Shown piece after piece: positions 1 to 7,708 of a DNA stretch of 39,711 nucleotides (positions within the stretch are counted from its first letter, which is position 1; each line of letters opens with the position of its first letter). Location: contig NZ_JAMGBG010000014.1 of assembly GCF_023516595.1 (NCBI RefSeq), positions 1-39,711 on the forward strand, in the 5' to 3' direction. Below the pieces are notes generated by a model. It had not been told where the DNA came from, made no database searches, and worked only from the letters and a program-made list of their open reading frames with translations. The DNA is from Streptomyces neyagawaensis. GTDB taxonomy: Bacteria; Actinomycetota; Actinomycetes; Streptomycetales; Streptomycetaceae. Position numbers and translations under genes: made by a program.

Positions 1-1269
1 GTAGTCGCGCAGGGAGACCAGGAGCCGGTAGCGGACCCGGCCGTCGTGCTCCTCCCGGACGAGCACGGACTTGTCGACGAGCCCGGCGACCGCGTCGAGC
101 ACGTCGGTCTTGGCGGCGAGGCCGGTTCCTGTGGCTCTGGCGGTTCCTGCGGTTCCTTCGGCTACGGCGACTCCAGCGGTACCGGCTACTCCGGCTACTC
201 CGGCTACTCCGGCTACTCCGGCTACTCCGGCTGTACCAGCGGTGCCACCCTGGCCGGCGCCTACGTCACCGGTCCCGCCCTCACCGGTTCCGGCCCCACT
301 GGCTTCGCCCCCACCGGTTCCGGTCCCGCCGCCCCCACCCCCGCCGGGCGCGTCGCCGCCGCATACGGCCTCGGCGGCGGCCAGGTCGAAGCCGCCGACG
401 AACACCGACAGCCGGGCCCAGACCGCCTGTTCCTCGGGGGTGCACAGCTCGTGGCTCCAGTCGACGGCGGAGCGCAGCGTGCGGTGGCGGGGTGCGGAGG
501 TCGGGCTGCCGCAGGTGAGCAACTGGTAGCGGTCGTCGAGGCGTTCGACGAGCTGGTCCACGCCGAGGGCGCGGACCCGGACGGCCGCGAGTTCGATGGC
601 GAGCGGCAGCCCGTCGAGGCGCCGGCACAGCCGGGCCACGGCCCGCTGGTTGGCCGCGCCGACGGTGAAGCCGGGGACCACGGCCGCCGCCCGGTCCGCG
701 AACAGCCGCAGCGCCGGGAACGTCTCGACGGCCTCGGGGCCGATGTCCTCCGCCGGGGGCGCGGGCAGCGGCGGCACCTCGAACAGCCGCTCCCCGGCGA
801 CCCCGAGCCGGTGCCTGCTGGTGGCGAGGATCCGTACGCCCTCGGTGGCCGCCAGCACGGTCCCGACGAGCGTGGCGCAACTGCGCGGCAGGTGCTCGCA
901 GTTGTCGAGCACGATCAGTGACCGCCGGTCGCGCAGATACTCGACGAGGACGTCCAGCGGCGGCCGTACGGTCTCGTTGCGCACCCCGAGCGCGTCGTTC
1001 ACTGCGTGCGGGACGAACGCCTCGTCCCGCAGCGCGGCCAACGGCACGAGCCACACACCGTCCGGGAAGGCCCGCGCGACCTGTTCCGCTACATGTGCGG
1101 CGAGCCGGGTCTTGCCCACCCCGCCGGGCCCCGTCAGCGTCAGCAGTCTCCCCGCCGACAGCAACCGTCTGACTTCCGCCGCCTCGTCCCGCCGCCCCAC
1201 GAAGCTCGTCAGCTCCGCCGGGAAGCCGGAGGTGCGCCGCGACTCCGATCCGCCCACGACCCCGGTCAC
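1..1269 (-). CDS. AfsR/LuxR-type regulatory ATPase, C-terminus beyond window
   Basis: The reading frame starts at a GTG and stays open to the left edge, so only the N-terminal 423 residues are present. It opens with a FVGRRDE box followed by a P-loop (LTGPGGVGKTRLA), a Walker B-like strand (SLIVLDNCEHL) and a TSRHRLGVAGE segment. This is the usual order in stand-alone NB-ARC/AAA regulators of actinomycetes, which normally continue into TPRs and often a LuxR helix-turn-helix. There is no N-terminal SARP domain. Residues around 340-365 hold a Gly-Val-Ala run encoded by a 9-bp repeat, which probably forms a loop. The RBS is weak, and a second in-frame GTG at about 1257 is possible. The family and its regulatory role are known; the target is unknown because the C-terminus is missing. 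Confidence 0.8.
   Translation of the reverse strand, partial: MTGVVGGSESRRTSGFPAELTSFVGRRDEAAEVRRLLSAGRLLTLTGPGGVGKTRLAAHVAEQVARAFPDGVWLVPLAALRDEAFVPHAVNDALGVRNETVRPPLDVLVEYLRDRRSLIVLDNCEHLPRSCATLVGTVLAATEGVRILATSRHRLGVAGERLFEVPPLPAPPAEDIGPEAVETFPALRLFADRAAAVVPGFTVGAANQRAVARLCRRLDGLPLAIELAAVRVRALGVDQLVERLDDRYQLLTCGSPTSAPRHRTLRSAVDWSHELCTPEEQAVWARLSVFVGGFDLAAAEAVCGGDAPGGGGGGGTGTGGGEASGAGTGEGGTGDVGAGQGGTAGTAGVAGVAGVAGVAGVAGTAGVAVAEGTAGTARATGTGLAAKTDVLDAVAGLVDKSVLVREEHDGRVRYRLLVSLRDY
184..228. repeat. 9-bp tandem repeat inside the regulatory ATPase gene
   Basis: Five perfect copies of GGCTACTCC on the plus strand, with degenerate copies on both sides. On the coding (minus) strand each unit encodes Gly-Val-Ala in frame, so copy-number change would lengthen or shorten a loop without a frameshift. 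Confidence 0.9.
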
Positions 1270-1343
1270 GCCCTCACTTGTGGTTCCCGTAACGGCTGTT
1301 GTAACCGTGAAGACCAGCCACCGGGCACGGGCGGGCCGCCCGG

Positions 1344-1365
1344 GAACCGGATTTGCCGCCGGTTC
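1344..1365 (-). terminator. Candidate hairpin downstream of the ATP-grasp gene
   Basis: GAACCGG at 1344-1350 pairs with CCGGTTC at 1359-1365 around an 8-nt loop. It lies about 56 nt past the ATP-grasp stop codon and before the start of the ATPase gene. There is no U-tract, as is common in Streptomyces terminators. Inferred from position and symmetry only. Confidence 0.35.
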
Positions 1366-1420
1366 GGGTGAGCGACCGGAACCGTCCGAGGCGGGCGCCG
1401 GGCGGGGCCGGGCCGCGGCG

Positions 1421-2314
1421 TCAGCCCGTGGCGGCCGCCAGTACCGCCTCGACGACCCGCCCCACCGACTCCGGGTGCAGCCACAGGAACAGGTTCGGCT
1501 CGACGAGCTCCAGCTCCATGACGCACGGCCGCCCGTCCTGCCCGGTGACGAGGTCCACCCGCGCGTACAGCAGCTCCGGTTGCCCCGGTACCGCCTCCAA
1601 CGCCCGCTGCGCCACGGCGAGTTCCTCCTCGGCGGGCGTCCAGTGCTCCAGGTCCGGGTGGGCCACCTTGTCCGCGTCGTAGGCCGTGCCCGGCGACAGC
1701 ACCGCGCCCTTGCGGCTGGCGTGCAGCAGCCGGCCGCCGAAGAACTGCAGTGCCCGCTCCCCCTCGGTGTCGATGCCGGCCATGAACGGCTGCACCATCG
1801 CGGTGAGCCCCTCGGCGTGCATCCACTCGACATGCCGTACGGCGATCTCCCGCTGCTCCGACCCGACCCCGTAGCGGGCGGCGAACCGGGCCCCGGCCCC
1901 GGAGGTCGGCTTCACGACGTACTCGTGCGCGTCGGGCAGCTCCACCGCGTCGCCCGGCGCGAGATAGGAGGTCGGGACAACGGGCACCCCGGCCCGCGCG
2001 AGGTCGCCGAGGTACCGCTTGTCGGTGTTCCAGCGGACGACATCGGCCGGGTTGGCGAGCCGGGTGGCCCGGCCGCACTTCTCCACCCATGCCGTGAACT
2101 CGGCCGTCCGCCAGCTGTAGTCCCAGGTGGACCGGATGACGACGAGGTCGTGGGCCGACCAGTCCACGTCCGGGTCGTCCCAGTGCGGGGCCTGCGCCTC
2201 GGCACCGGCCGCCCGCAGCGCGCCCACCAGCACCGGCAGATCCCGGTCGGCACTGGCCTCCGCGCCGGGGTCGTAGGTGGCGAGTGCGATCCGGGGGGCG
2301 GCGGTGCGGGCCAC
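1421..2314 (-). CDS. ATP-grasp domain protein
   Basis: This is an ATP-grasp fold ligase-like protein of about 297 residues. Near the N-terminus it has RIALATYDPGAEASADRD, then a segment with the DLVVIRSTWDYSWR motif seen in ATP-grasp proteins of the glutathione-synthetase/DcsG type. The central part (KRYLGDLARAGVPVVPT, EYVVKPTSGAGA) is the ATP-binding half, and the C-terminal VMELELVEPNLFLW carries the acidic metal-ligand motif. Such enzymes join a carboxylate to an amine or thiol through an acyl-phosphate; the substrate cannot be read here. I chose the GTG at 2314 because GGAG sits 5 nt upstream. An in-frame ATG at 2359 would add a proline-rich 15-residue tail but has no clear RBS. No obvious operon partner. 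Confidence 0.8.
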   Translation of the reverse strand: MARTAAPRIALATYDPGAEASADRDLPVLVGALRAAGAEAQAPHWDDPDVDWSAHDLVVIRSTWDYSWRTAEFTAWVEKCGRATRLANPADVVRWNTDKRYLGDLARAGVPVVPTSYLAPGDAVELPDAHEYVVKPTSGAGARFAARYGVGSEQREIAVRHVEWMHAEGLTAMVQPFMAGIDTEGERALQFFGGRLLHASRKGAVLSPGTAYDADKVAHPDLEHWTPAEEELAVAQRALEAVPGQPELLYARVDLVTGQDGRPCVMELELVEPNLFLWLHPESVGRVVEAVLAAATG

Positions 2315-2419
2315 GGGGACTCCGTTCTCGTACGGGGGCTCGTGCGGGGGCTCGTACATCCGTCCAGGCGTGGACGGTTGCTCGGACAGCCGGCTCTCCG
2401 GCGCAGGCTAACAACCGGG

Positions 2420-2567
2420 GGTGCCGAGCCGGGCGCCGGACCGGGTGCCGAGCCAGGCGCCGGACCGGGTGCCGAGCCAGGCGCCGGACCGGGTGCCGAG
2501 CCGGGCGCCGGACCGGGTTCCGGACCGGGTGCCGAGCCGGGCGCCGGGCCGGGCGCCGGTCGGCTCC
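2420..2567. repeat. Degenerate 24-bp tandem repeats, intergenic
   Basis: The gap between the ATP-grasp gene and the DUF3152 gene is filled with about six imperfect copies of a 24-bp unit built from GCCGAGCCGGGC and GCCGGACCGGGT halves. No gene is supported here. The repeats read as Pro/Ala/Gly-rich runs in all frames, which explains the spurious long ORFs crossing this stretch. Confidence 0.8.
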
Positions 2568-2591
2568 CGCCGGGCCACCGGGCCCCACCGG

Positions 2592-3899
2592 TCACGGCAC
2601 GGCGGGCCCGGTGATGAGCTTCCCCTTCGCGTCGTAGGGCCAGACGTTGGGGACGCAGCCCTTCATGCCCTTGATCTGCTGCATCATCGCGGGGGCGGGC
2701 TTGCCCCGGCCGGGGCAGCCGACATGGCCTTCGCCGAGGAAGTGGCCGACCTCGTGGTTGATGATGAGGGCGCGGTAGGCCGTGACGTCGTCGGCGTAGA
2801 CGGGGGTGGCCAGCTCCCACCGCTTGAGGTTGACCATCACGTTGTCGTCGACGTTGCAGTTGACCTCGCCGCGGGTGTCGAGGCCGTACGCGCCGCAGAT
2901 GTCGTCGACGGTGCCCGGCGTGGCGACCTTCACGACGAAGTCGGTGGTGCCGCCGGAGACCCGCTGGAACGCGGAGTCGCCGTCCGCCGTCCAGCCGCGC
3001 GGGTCGCCCAGGATGCGCTCCACCTCCTCGGCGACGTCGGCGGCGGACAGGGACAGCCCCTTCTCGACCTCGACGCGGTAGCGCAGGACCTTGCCGTCGC
3101 CCACCTTGGGGCCACTGCCGGGAGCCCTGGTGAAGGTGCCCGGCCCGGACTCGGGGATGGTGCGCCCGGACGGCGACGGCGAGGCGGAACCTCCGGAGGA
3201 ACCGCCGGTCGAGGCCCCGGAGCCGCGGGAGCCGTGGGAGCCACCGCCGGCCGACTCGTCGGTCGACCCCTCGGTCGAGTCGCCGGCCGAACCGCCGGTC
3301 GAACCGCCCGTCGAGCGGCTCGGTGACGTACTGGGCGAGACGACGGGCCCGCGCTCGCCGTCGGCCCCGGTACCGGCACCCCCACCCGACGTGCGCCGGG
3401 ACCGCTCCGGCCCGGGCTCGGCGGAGACGGTGGACCGGGCCCCGGCGGACTCGTCCCGGTCGGCGGATGTCCAGCCCACGGCCGCGAACCCGGCGGCACC
3501 GAGGACGGTGATCGCCCCCAGCCCGCCCCACAGCCGCCCGCGCCCCGGACGCCCCGCACCGGACCGCCCCTTCCCCCGGCGACCGTGGCGGGCCCGACGG
3601 CCCCGGCCCACACGCCCGTCGACCTCACCGCCGCCGCCCGCGCGGCCGTCGCTCCCGCCACCGTGGCCCTCACGGGCCGCGCCGACGCCGCTCTCGCCCG
3701 CGCCGCCGCTGCCCGAGCGGCCGTCGCTCTCCCGCCCCGTCTCGACGCCGTCCCCGGTGTCATCGGGTTCGCGGCTCCGGCCCCACCGTGCGGGGGCCTT
3801 GCGGCGGCGCCCGCCGCCCTTGGCCCGACGTCCGACGGGCTCAGCGGAGCCGCTCCGGCGGCGACGGTCAGGGGAAGGCGTTGCTCTGCGCTCGGTCAT
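2592..3899 (-). CDS. DUF3152 membrane-anchored metalloprotease-like protein
   Basis: The 435-residue protein has three parts. Residues 1-115 are a basic, Arg/Gly/Ser-rich cytoplasmic region. A single hydrophobic segment follows (WGGLGAITVLGAAGFAAVGW). Next comes a long Ser/Gly/Thr linker, then a C-terminal DUF3152 domain from about residue 255. The domain ends in HEVGHFLGEGH (residues 382-392), the HExxHxxxxxH zinc-binding pattern of metzincin-like proteases, and two nearby cysteines (in VGCPG and KGCVP) may form a disulfide outside the cell. I infer an extracytoplasmic zinc protease or zinc-binding protein tethered to the membrane; the substrate is unknown. It is monocistronic. The ATG at 3899 is the only start that keeps the whole basic region; AAGGAA lies just upstream. 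Confidence 0.85.
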   Translation of the reverse strand: MTERRATPSPDRRRRSGSAEPVGRRAKGGGRRRKAPARWGRSREPDDTGDGVETGRESDGRSGSGGAGESGVGAAREGHGGGSDGRAGGGGEVDGRVGRGRRARHGRRGKGRSGAGRPGRGRLWGGLGAITVLGAAGFAAVGWTSADRDESAGARSTVSAEPGPERSRRTSGGGAGTGADGERGPVVSPSTSPSRSTGGSTGGSAGDSTEGSTDESAGGGSHGSRGSGASTGGSSGGSASPSPSGRTIPESGPGTFTRAPGSGPKVGDGKVLRYRVEVEKGLSLSAADVAEEVERILGDPRGWTADGDSAFQRVSGGTTDFVVKVATPGTVDDICGAYGLDTRGEVNCNVDDNVMVNLKRWELATPVYADDVTAYRALIINHEVGHFLGEGHVGCPGRGKPAPAMMQQIKGMKGCVPNVWPYDAKGKLITGPAVP

Positions 3900-3989
3900 G
3901 TTCCTTCAGAGTGTGATCAGGTTGTGATCGGATGAGACCCATTCGATCACGAAACGATAACGGATGATCGGCATGGTTCCGAACCCGCG

Positions 3990-4012
3990 CTTGACCTTCA
4001 CCTTTGGTCAAG
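3990..4012. promoter_or_regulatory. Dyad resembling a MerR-type operator/promoter
   Basis: CTTGACC (3990-3996) and GGTCAAG (4006-4012) form a perfect 7-bp inverted repeat with a 9-bp spacer, 69 nt before the MerR-PP2C start. The left arm supplies a -35-like TTGACC, and a -10-like CAGCAT follows after 19 bp. A dyad inside an over-long 19-bp spacer is the known layout of MerR-controlled promoters, so autoregulation is likely. Inferred from the sequence only. Confidence 0.6.
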
Positions 4013-4080
4013 CCCCAGCATCGAGAGCGGAACGAGGAACAGTCGGGGCAAGGTGAACCGGCGCGCACAAAGGGGGAGTT

Positions 4081-5148
4081 GTGGCCGAATCCGGAGCCAT
4101 GCTGACGATCGGCGCGTTCGCGAAGGCGTGCCGGCTGTCACCCAAGGCACTGCGGCTCTACGACGAGCTGGACCTCCTGCGCCCCGCCCGGGTCGACCCG
4201 GACACCGGCTACCGCTACTACGCCACCGGGCAGTTGGAACAGGCCCGGCTGGTGGCGTGGCTGCGCCGCCTGGGCATGCCGCTCGCCCGTATCCGTACGG
4301 TGTGCGCACTGCAGCCCGCCGCCGCGGCCCGGGAGATCCGGGCGCACTGGGCCGGCGTCGAGGCCGACACGGCCGCCCGGCGCGAGCTGGCGGCGTTCCT
4401 CGTGGACCACCTCACCGACCCACCGGGAAGGAACACCACCATGCTGGAACTCCGTTACGCTGCTGCCTCCGACACCGGACGCGTGCGTGCCGCCAACCAG
4501 GACACCGCGTACGCCGGTGCCCGCCTCCTCGCCGTGGCCGACGGCTTCGGCCCCGGCGGGGCCCCCGTGAGCACGGCCGCCGTGGAGGCGCTGAAGATTC
4601 TGGAGCGCGCCCCTCTTCCGGCGGGCGACGTGCTGAACGTACTGGAGGACGCCGTACGGAACGCCACGGACGCCGTACGGGAGAGCGCGGCGACCGAGGA
4701 CGACGGCACCACCCTGACCGCACTGCTGTGGACCGGCTCCCGGCTCGCCCTCGTCCACATCGGCGACTCCCGCGCGTATCTCCTGCGCGGCGGCGAACTG
4801 TTCCGGATCACCCATGACCACACCGTCGTCCAGTCCCTGGTCGACGAGGGCCGACTGACCCCCGAGGAGGCGGCGACCCATCCCCAACCCGCGCTGCTGC
4901 TGCGGGCGTTGACGGGCCGCGAGGACACCTCCACCCCGGATGTGCGACTGCGGGACGCGCACCCCGGCGACCGCTACCTCCTCTGCTCCGACGGCCTCTC
5001 CACGGTCGTCGCCGACCCGGACGTCCGACGGATCCTCACCTCGTCCGGGACCCCCGCGGCAGCCGTGGACGCCCTCGTCGCCGAGGCGAACGGGGCGGGC
5101 GGACCGGACAACGTCAGCTGCGTGGTGGCCGACGTGGTGGAGAGGTAG
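4081..5148 (+). CDS. MerR-type HTH fused to PP2C protein phosphatase
   Basis: Residues 7-75 form a MerR winged helix (MLTIGAFAKACRLSPKALRLYDELDLLRP..., then the TGYRYY wing), followed by the usual helical region to about 118. In place of a ligand-binding domain the protein continues into a PP2C Ser/Thr phosphatase (121-355). Its metal-binding motifs are ANQD, LAVADGFG, GDSRAYLLR, LCSDGLSTV and GGPDNVSCVV. The start is GTG with GGGGGAG 4 nt upstream. An internal ATG at 4441, which begins the PP2C domain exactly, has AAGGAA 9 nt upstream and could give a separate phosphatase. Because the phosphatase replaces the sensor, I infer it couples phosphorylation state to transcription. A MerR-like dyad lies just upstream. 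Confidence 0.9.
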   Translation: MAESGAMLTIGAFAKACRLSPKALRLYDELDLLRPARVDPDTGYRYYATGQLEQARLVAWLRRLGMPLARIRTVCALQPAAAAREIRAHWAGVEADTAARRELAAFLVDHLTDPPGRNTTMLELRYAAASDTGRVRAANQDTAYAGARLLAVADGFGPGGAPVSTAAVEALKILERAPLPAGDVLNVLEDAVRNATDAVRESAATEDDGTTLTALLWTGSRLALVHIGDSRAYLLRGGELFRITHDHTVVQSLVDEGRLTPEEAATHPQPALLLRALTGREDTSTPDVRLRDAHPGDRYLLCSDGLSTVVADPDVRRILTSSGTPAAAVDALVAEANGAGGPDNVSCVVADVVER

Positions 5149-5156
5149 CGCCTCCG

Positions 5157-5867
5157 CTAGGAGTCCGTGTCCCCCGGGTCCCAGTCGAGGAGGCGGACCT
5201 TCGCGACCGTACGCACATGGCGGCGCATCGCGGAGGCCGCCTGCCGGGGCTCCCCGGCGGCGATGGCGTCGAGGATCGCCCGGTGCTGGGCGAGGGAACG
5301 GTCGGGGCGGCCCGGCTGGCGCAGCGACTCCGTGCGGCTCTCCGCGATCTGGTCGGCGATGGACCGCATGAACTCGGCGAGCAGACTGCTGTGCGCGGCG
5401 GCCGTGACCGCCGCGTGGAACAGCCGGTCGCCCTCCACGCCGTGCCCGTCCCGCTCGATCTCGCCGGCCATGTGCGCGAGGGCGTCCCGCATCGCCGTGA
5501 GGTCCTCCTCCGTGCGCCGCTCGGCGGCCAGTTCGGCGAGCTTGGTCTCCAGCGCCTCACGGGCGTCGAGGACGTCGGGCAGCCGCCGCCGGCGCTCGAC
5601 CATCCGCTCCACCGGCTCGACGTCGAGGCTGTCGCGCACGAGATACGTGCCGCCGCCGTGCCGCGCCTCGACCAGCCCCTGGACCTCCAGCACCACGATC
5701 GCCTGCTTCACCGAGGCCCGGCTGACCCCCAGCCGCTGGGCCAGGTCCCGCTCGGGCGGCAACCGGTCACCGGCCTTCAGCCCGCCCTCGACGACGTACT
5801 GGCGCAGCCGGTCGAGCACCTGCTCGTAGAGGCGCTGCTTGGTCATGGGGCGCAGGGCGTCGGTCAC
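5157..5867 (-). CDS. GntR/FadR-family regulator of the malonate operon
   Basis: A 236-residue regulator with an N-terminal winged HTH (LPPERDLAQRLGVSRASVKQAIVVLEVQGLVEARHGGGTYL) and an all-helical FCD ligand-binding domain (metal/ligand residues in the DRLFHAAVTAAAH and LAQHRAILDAI segments). The GTG start at 5867 has GAGAGGGGG 5 nt upstream, so the upstream in-frame extension is not used. It diverges from the malonate carrier operon. By the usual logic of this family it should repress the operon and respond to malonate, malonyl-CoA or a related acid. That assignment is inferred from position. Two near-identical 15-bp palindromes in the shared intergenic region are candidate binding sites. 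Confidence 0.88.
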   Translation of the reverse strand: MTDALRPMTKQRLYEQVLDRLRQYVVEGGLKAGDRLPPERDLAQRLGVSRASVKQAIVVLEVQGLVEARHGGGTYLVRDSLDVEPVERMVERRRRLPDVLDAREALETKLAELAAERRTEEDLTAMRDALAHMAGEIERDGHGVEGDRLFHAAVTAAAHSSLLAEFMRSIADQIAESRTESLRQPGRPDRSLAQHRAILDAIAAGEPRQAASAMRRHVRTVAKVRLLDWDPGDTDS

Positions 5868-5927
5868 GGAGTCCCCCTCTCGTTTCCGGAGGGTAACACC
5901 GGCGCGACCACGGTGGCCCGATGGCAA

Positions 5928-6012
5928 AGTGGCTGAGCCAATTCGCTGCGGGACCCCTTGACGGGGCACTCCGGGGGCCGCACGCTGACCCCTCACGAGT
6001 GGATGAGCCACT
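5928..6012. promoter_or_regulatory. Twin operator candidates between the GntR gene and matC
   Basis: AGTGGCTGAGCCAAT at 5928-5942 and AGTGGATGAGCCACT at 5998-6012 are partial palindromes that agree at 13 of 15 positions and start 70 bp apart. Further half-sites (AGCCACTGACCG, AACCACTGACCG, GAGCCACTCGACC) follow at 6013-6056. The arrangement fits binding of the divergent GntR protein at both promoters. The 256-bp region holds no gene. Confidence 0.55.
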
Positions 6013-6123
6013 TAGCCACTGACCGCACCATTCAACCACTGACCGAGCCACTCGACCGTTCGCCTCCATCGCCCGCCCCCTCCCCCCAGCGACTTCCCCC
6101 GGGACCCAACGACGGGAGCCCGT

Positions 6124-7548
6124 ATGTCCCCCGAGCTCATCTCGATCCTCGTCCTGGCCGTGGTGTTCGTCATCGCGACGACCCGCTCCGTGAACATGGG
6201 CGCCCTCGCCTTCGCCGCCGCCTTCGCGGTGGGCGAGCTGGTCGCCGACCTCGACGCGGACGGCATCTTCGCCGGCTTCCCCGGCGACCTGTTCGTCGTC
6301 CTCGTGGGCGTCACGTATCTCTTCGCCATCGCCCGCGCCAACGGCACGACCGACTGGCTGGTGCACGCCTCGATCCGTCTCGTACGGGGCCGGGTGGCGC
6401 TCATCCCGTGGGTGATGTTCTTCCTCACGGGCACGCTCACCGCGATCGGGGCGGTCAGCCCAGCAGCCGTGGCCATCGTCGCGCCCATCGCCCTCAGTTT
6501 CGCCGCGCGCTACGGCATCAGCCCCCTCCTGATGGGCGCGATGGTCGTCCACGGCGCCCAGGGCGGCGGCTTCTCCCCCATCAGCATCTACGGCACGATC
6601 GTCAACGGCATCGTCGAACGCGAGAAGCTCCCCGGCAGCGAGATCACCCTCTTCCTGACCTCCCTCGCCGCGAACCTCCTGATCGCGGGCGTGGTGTTCG
6701 TCCTCTTCGGAGGGCTGAAGCTGTGGGCGCGGGGTGCGAGCGCCCACCCTCCGACCGCCGAGCAGCGCACCCCGCCCCCGGTCGGCGCCACCACCGCTTC
6801 GCCGGAACGCGACGGCACCGAAGCCACGACCACCGGCCCGGCCACCGGCAGCGGAGCCACGGCCACCGCGACGGCCACCGGCAGGGGCAGCGATACGGGG
6901 ACCCGCACCGGCACCGGCACCAGCACCAGCACCGACGTGGAAACCCCCCGGCTCACCCCCGCCCGGATCGCCACCCTCGCCGCCCTCCTCGCCCTGGTCG
7001 TCGCCGTCCTCGTGCTGGACCTGGACGCCGGTCTCACCGCCATCACACTCGCGGCCACCCTGAGCGCCGTCTGGCCGGACGACAGCCGCAAGGCCGTCAA
7101 CCAGATCGCCTGGTCGACCGTCCTTCTCATCTGCGGCGTCCTCACCTACGTCGGCGTACTGGACGAGATGGGCACCATCACCTGGGCCGGCGAGGGTGTG
7201 AGCGGCATCGGCGTGCCCCTCCTCGCCGCCGTCCTGCTCTGCTACATCGGCGCCGTCGTCTCGGCCTTCGCCTCCTCCGTCGGCATCATGGGCGCCCTCA
7301 TCCCACTCGCTGTACCGTTCCTGGCCCAGGGCGAGATCGGCGCGGTCGGCATGGTCGCCGCCCTCGCCATCTCCGCGACGGTGGTCGACGTCAGCCCGTT
7401 CTCCACGAACGGCGCGCTGGTGCTGGCCGCCGCGCCCGACGTCGACCGGGAGCGCTTCTTCCGCCAGCTGATGATCTACGGCGCGATCGTCGTGGCGGTG
7501 GTGCCGACGGTGGTGTGGCTGGTACTGGTCGTGCCGGGATTCGGGTAG
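6124..7548 (+). CDS. matC: MatC-type dicarboxylate (malonate) carrier
   Basis: A 474-residue polytopic membrane protein of the MatC N-terminal/ion-transporter superfamily. It has about six hydrophobic segments before and six after a central hydrophilic loop. Conserved-looking stretches include TAIGAVSPAAVAIVAPIAL and GAQGGGFSPISIYGTIVN in the first half and ATVVDVSPFSTNGALVL in the second, each with the re-entrant-loop character of this class. The loop (about 200-280) is an odd Thr/Gly/Ala-rich insert encoded by ACCGGC-type repeats. RBS GGGAG lies 5 nt before the ATG. With malonyl-CoA synthetase next door, malonate is the likely substrate; another dicarboxylate is possible. Confidence 0.85.
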   Translation: MSPELISILVLAVVFVIATTRSVNMGALAFAAAFAVGELVADLDADGIFAGFPGDLFVVLVGVTYLFAIARANGTTDWLVHASIRLVRGRVALIPWVMFFLTGTLTAIGAVSPAAVAIVAPIALSFAARYGISPLLMGAMVVHGAQGGGFSPISIYGTIVNGIVEREKLPGSEITLFLTSLAANLLIAGVVFVLFGGLKLWARGASAHPPTAEQRTPPPVGATTASPERDGTEATTTGPATGSGATATATATGRGSDTGTRTGTGTSTSTDVETPRLTPARIATLAALLALVVAVLVLDLDAGLTAITLAATLSAVWPDDSRKAVNQIAWSTVLLICGVLTYVGVLDEMGTITWAGEGVSGIGVPLLAAVLLCYIGAVVSAFASSVGIMGALIPLAVPFLAQGEIGAVGMVAALAISATVVDVSPFSTNGALVLAAAPDVDRERFFRQLMIYGAIVVAVVPTVVWLVLVVPGFG

Positions 7549-7708
7549 GCCCCCACCGACCACCCAGACCCTCAGCCCCCGACCCTCAGCCCCCGACCCC
7601 CGACCCCCGACCCCCGACCCTCGGCCCCCGGCACTCACCCCTCGCCCCTCGCCCCTCGCCCCGCAACCCTGGCCCCTCACCCCCGGCGACGACCAAGGAG
7701 TACGACGC

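Noticed and set aside
2420..2567. CRISPR-like array
   Set aside because: The unit is 24 bp, imperfect, without unique spacers, and no cas genes are present. It is a GC-rich tandem repeat.
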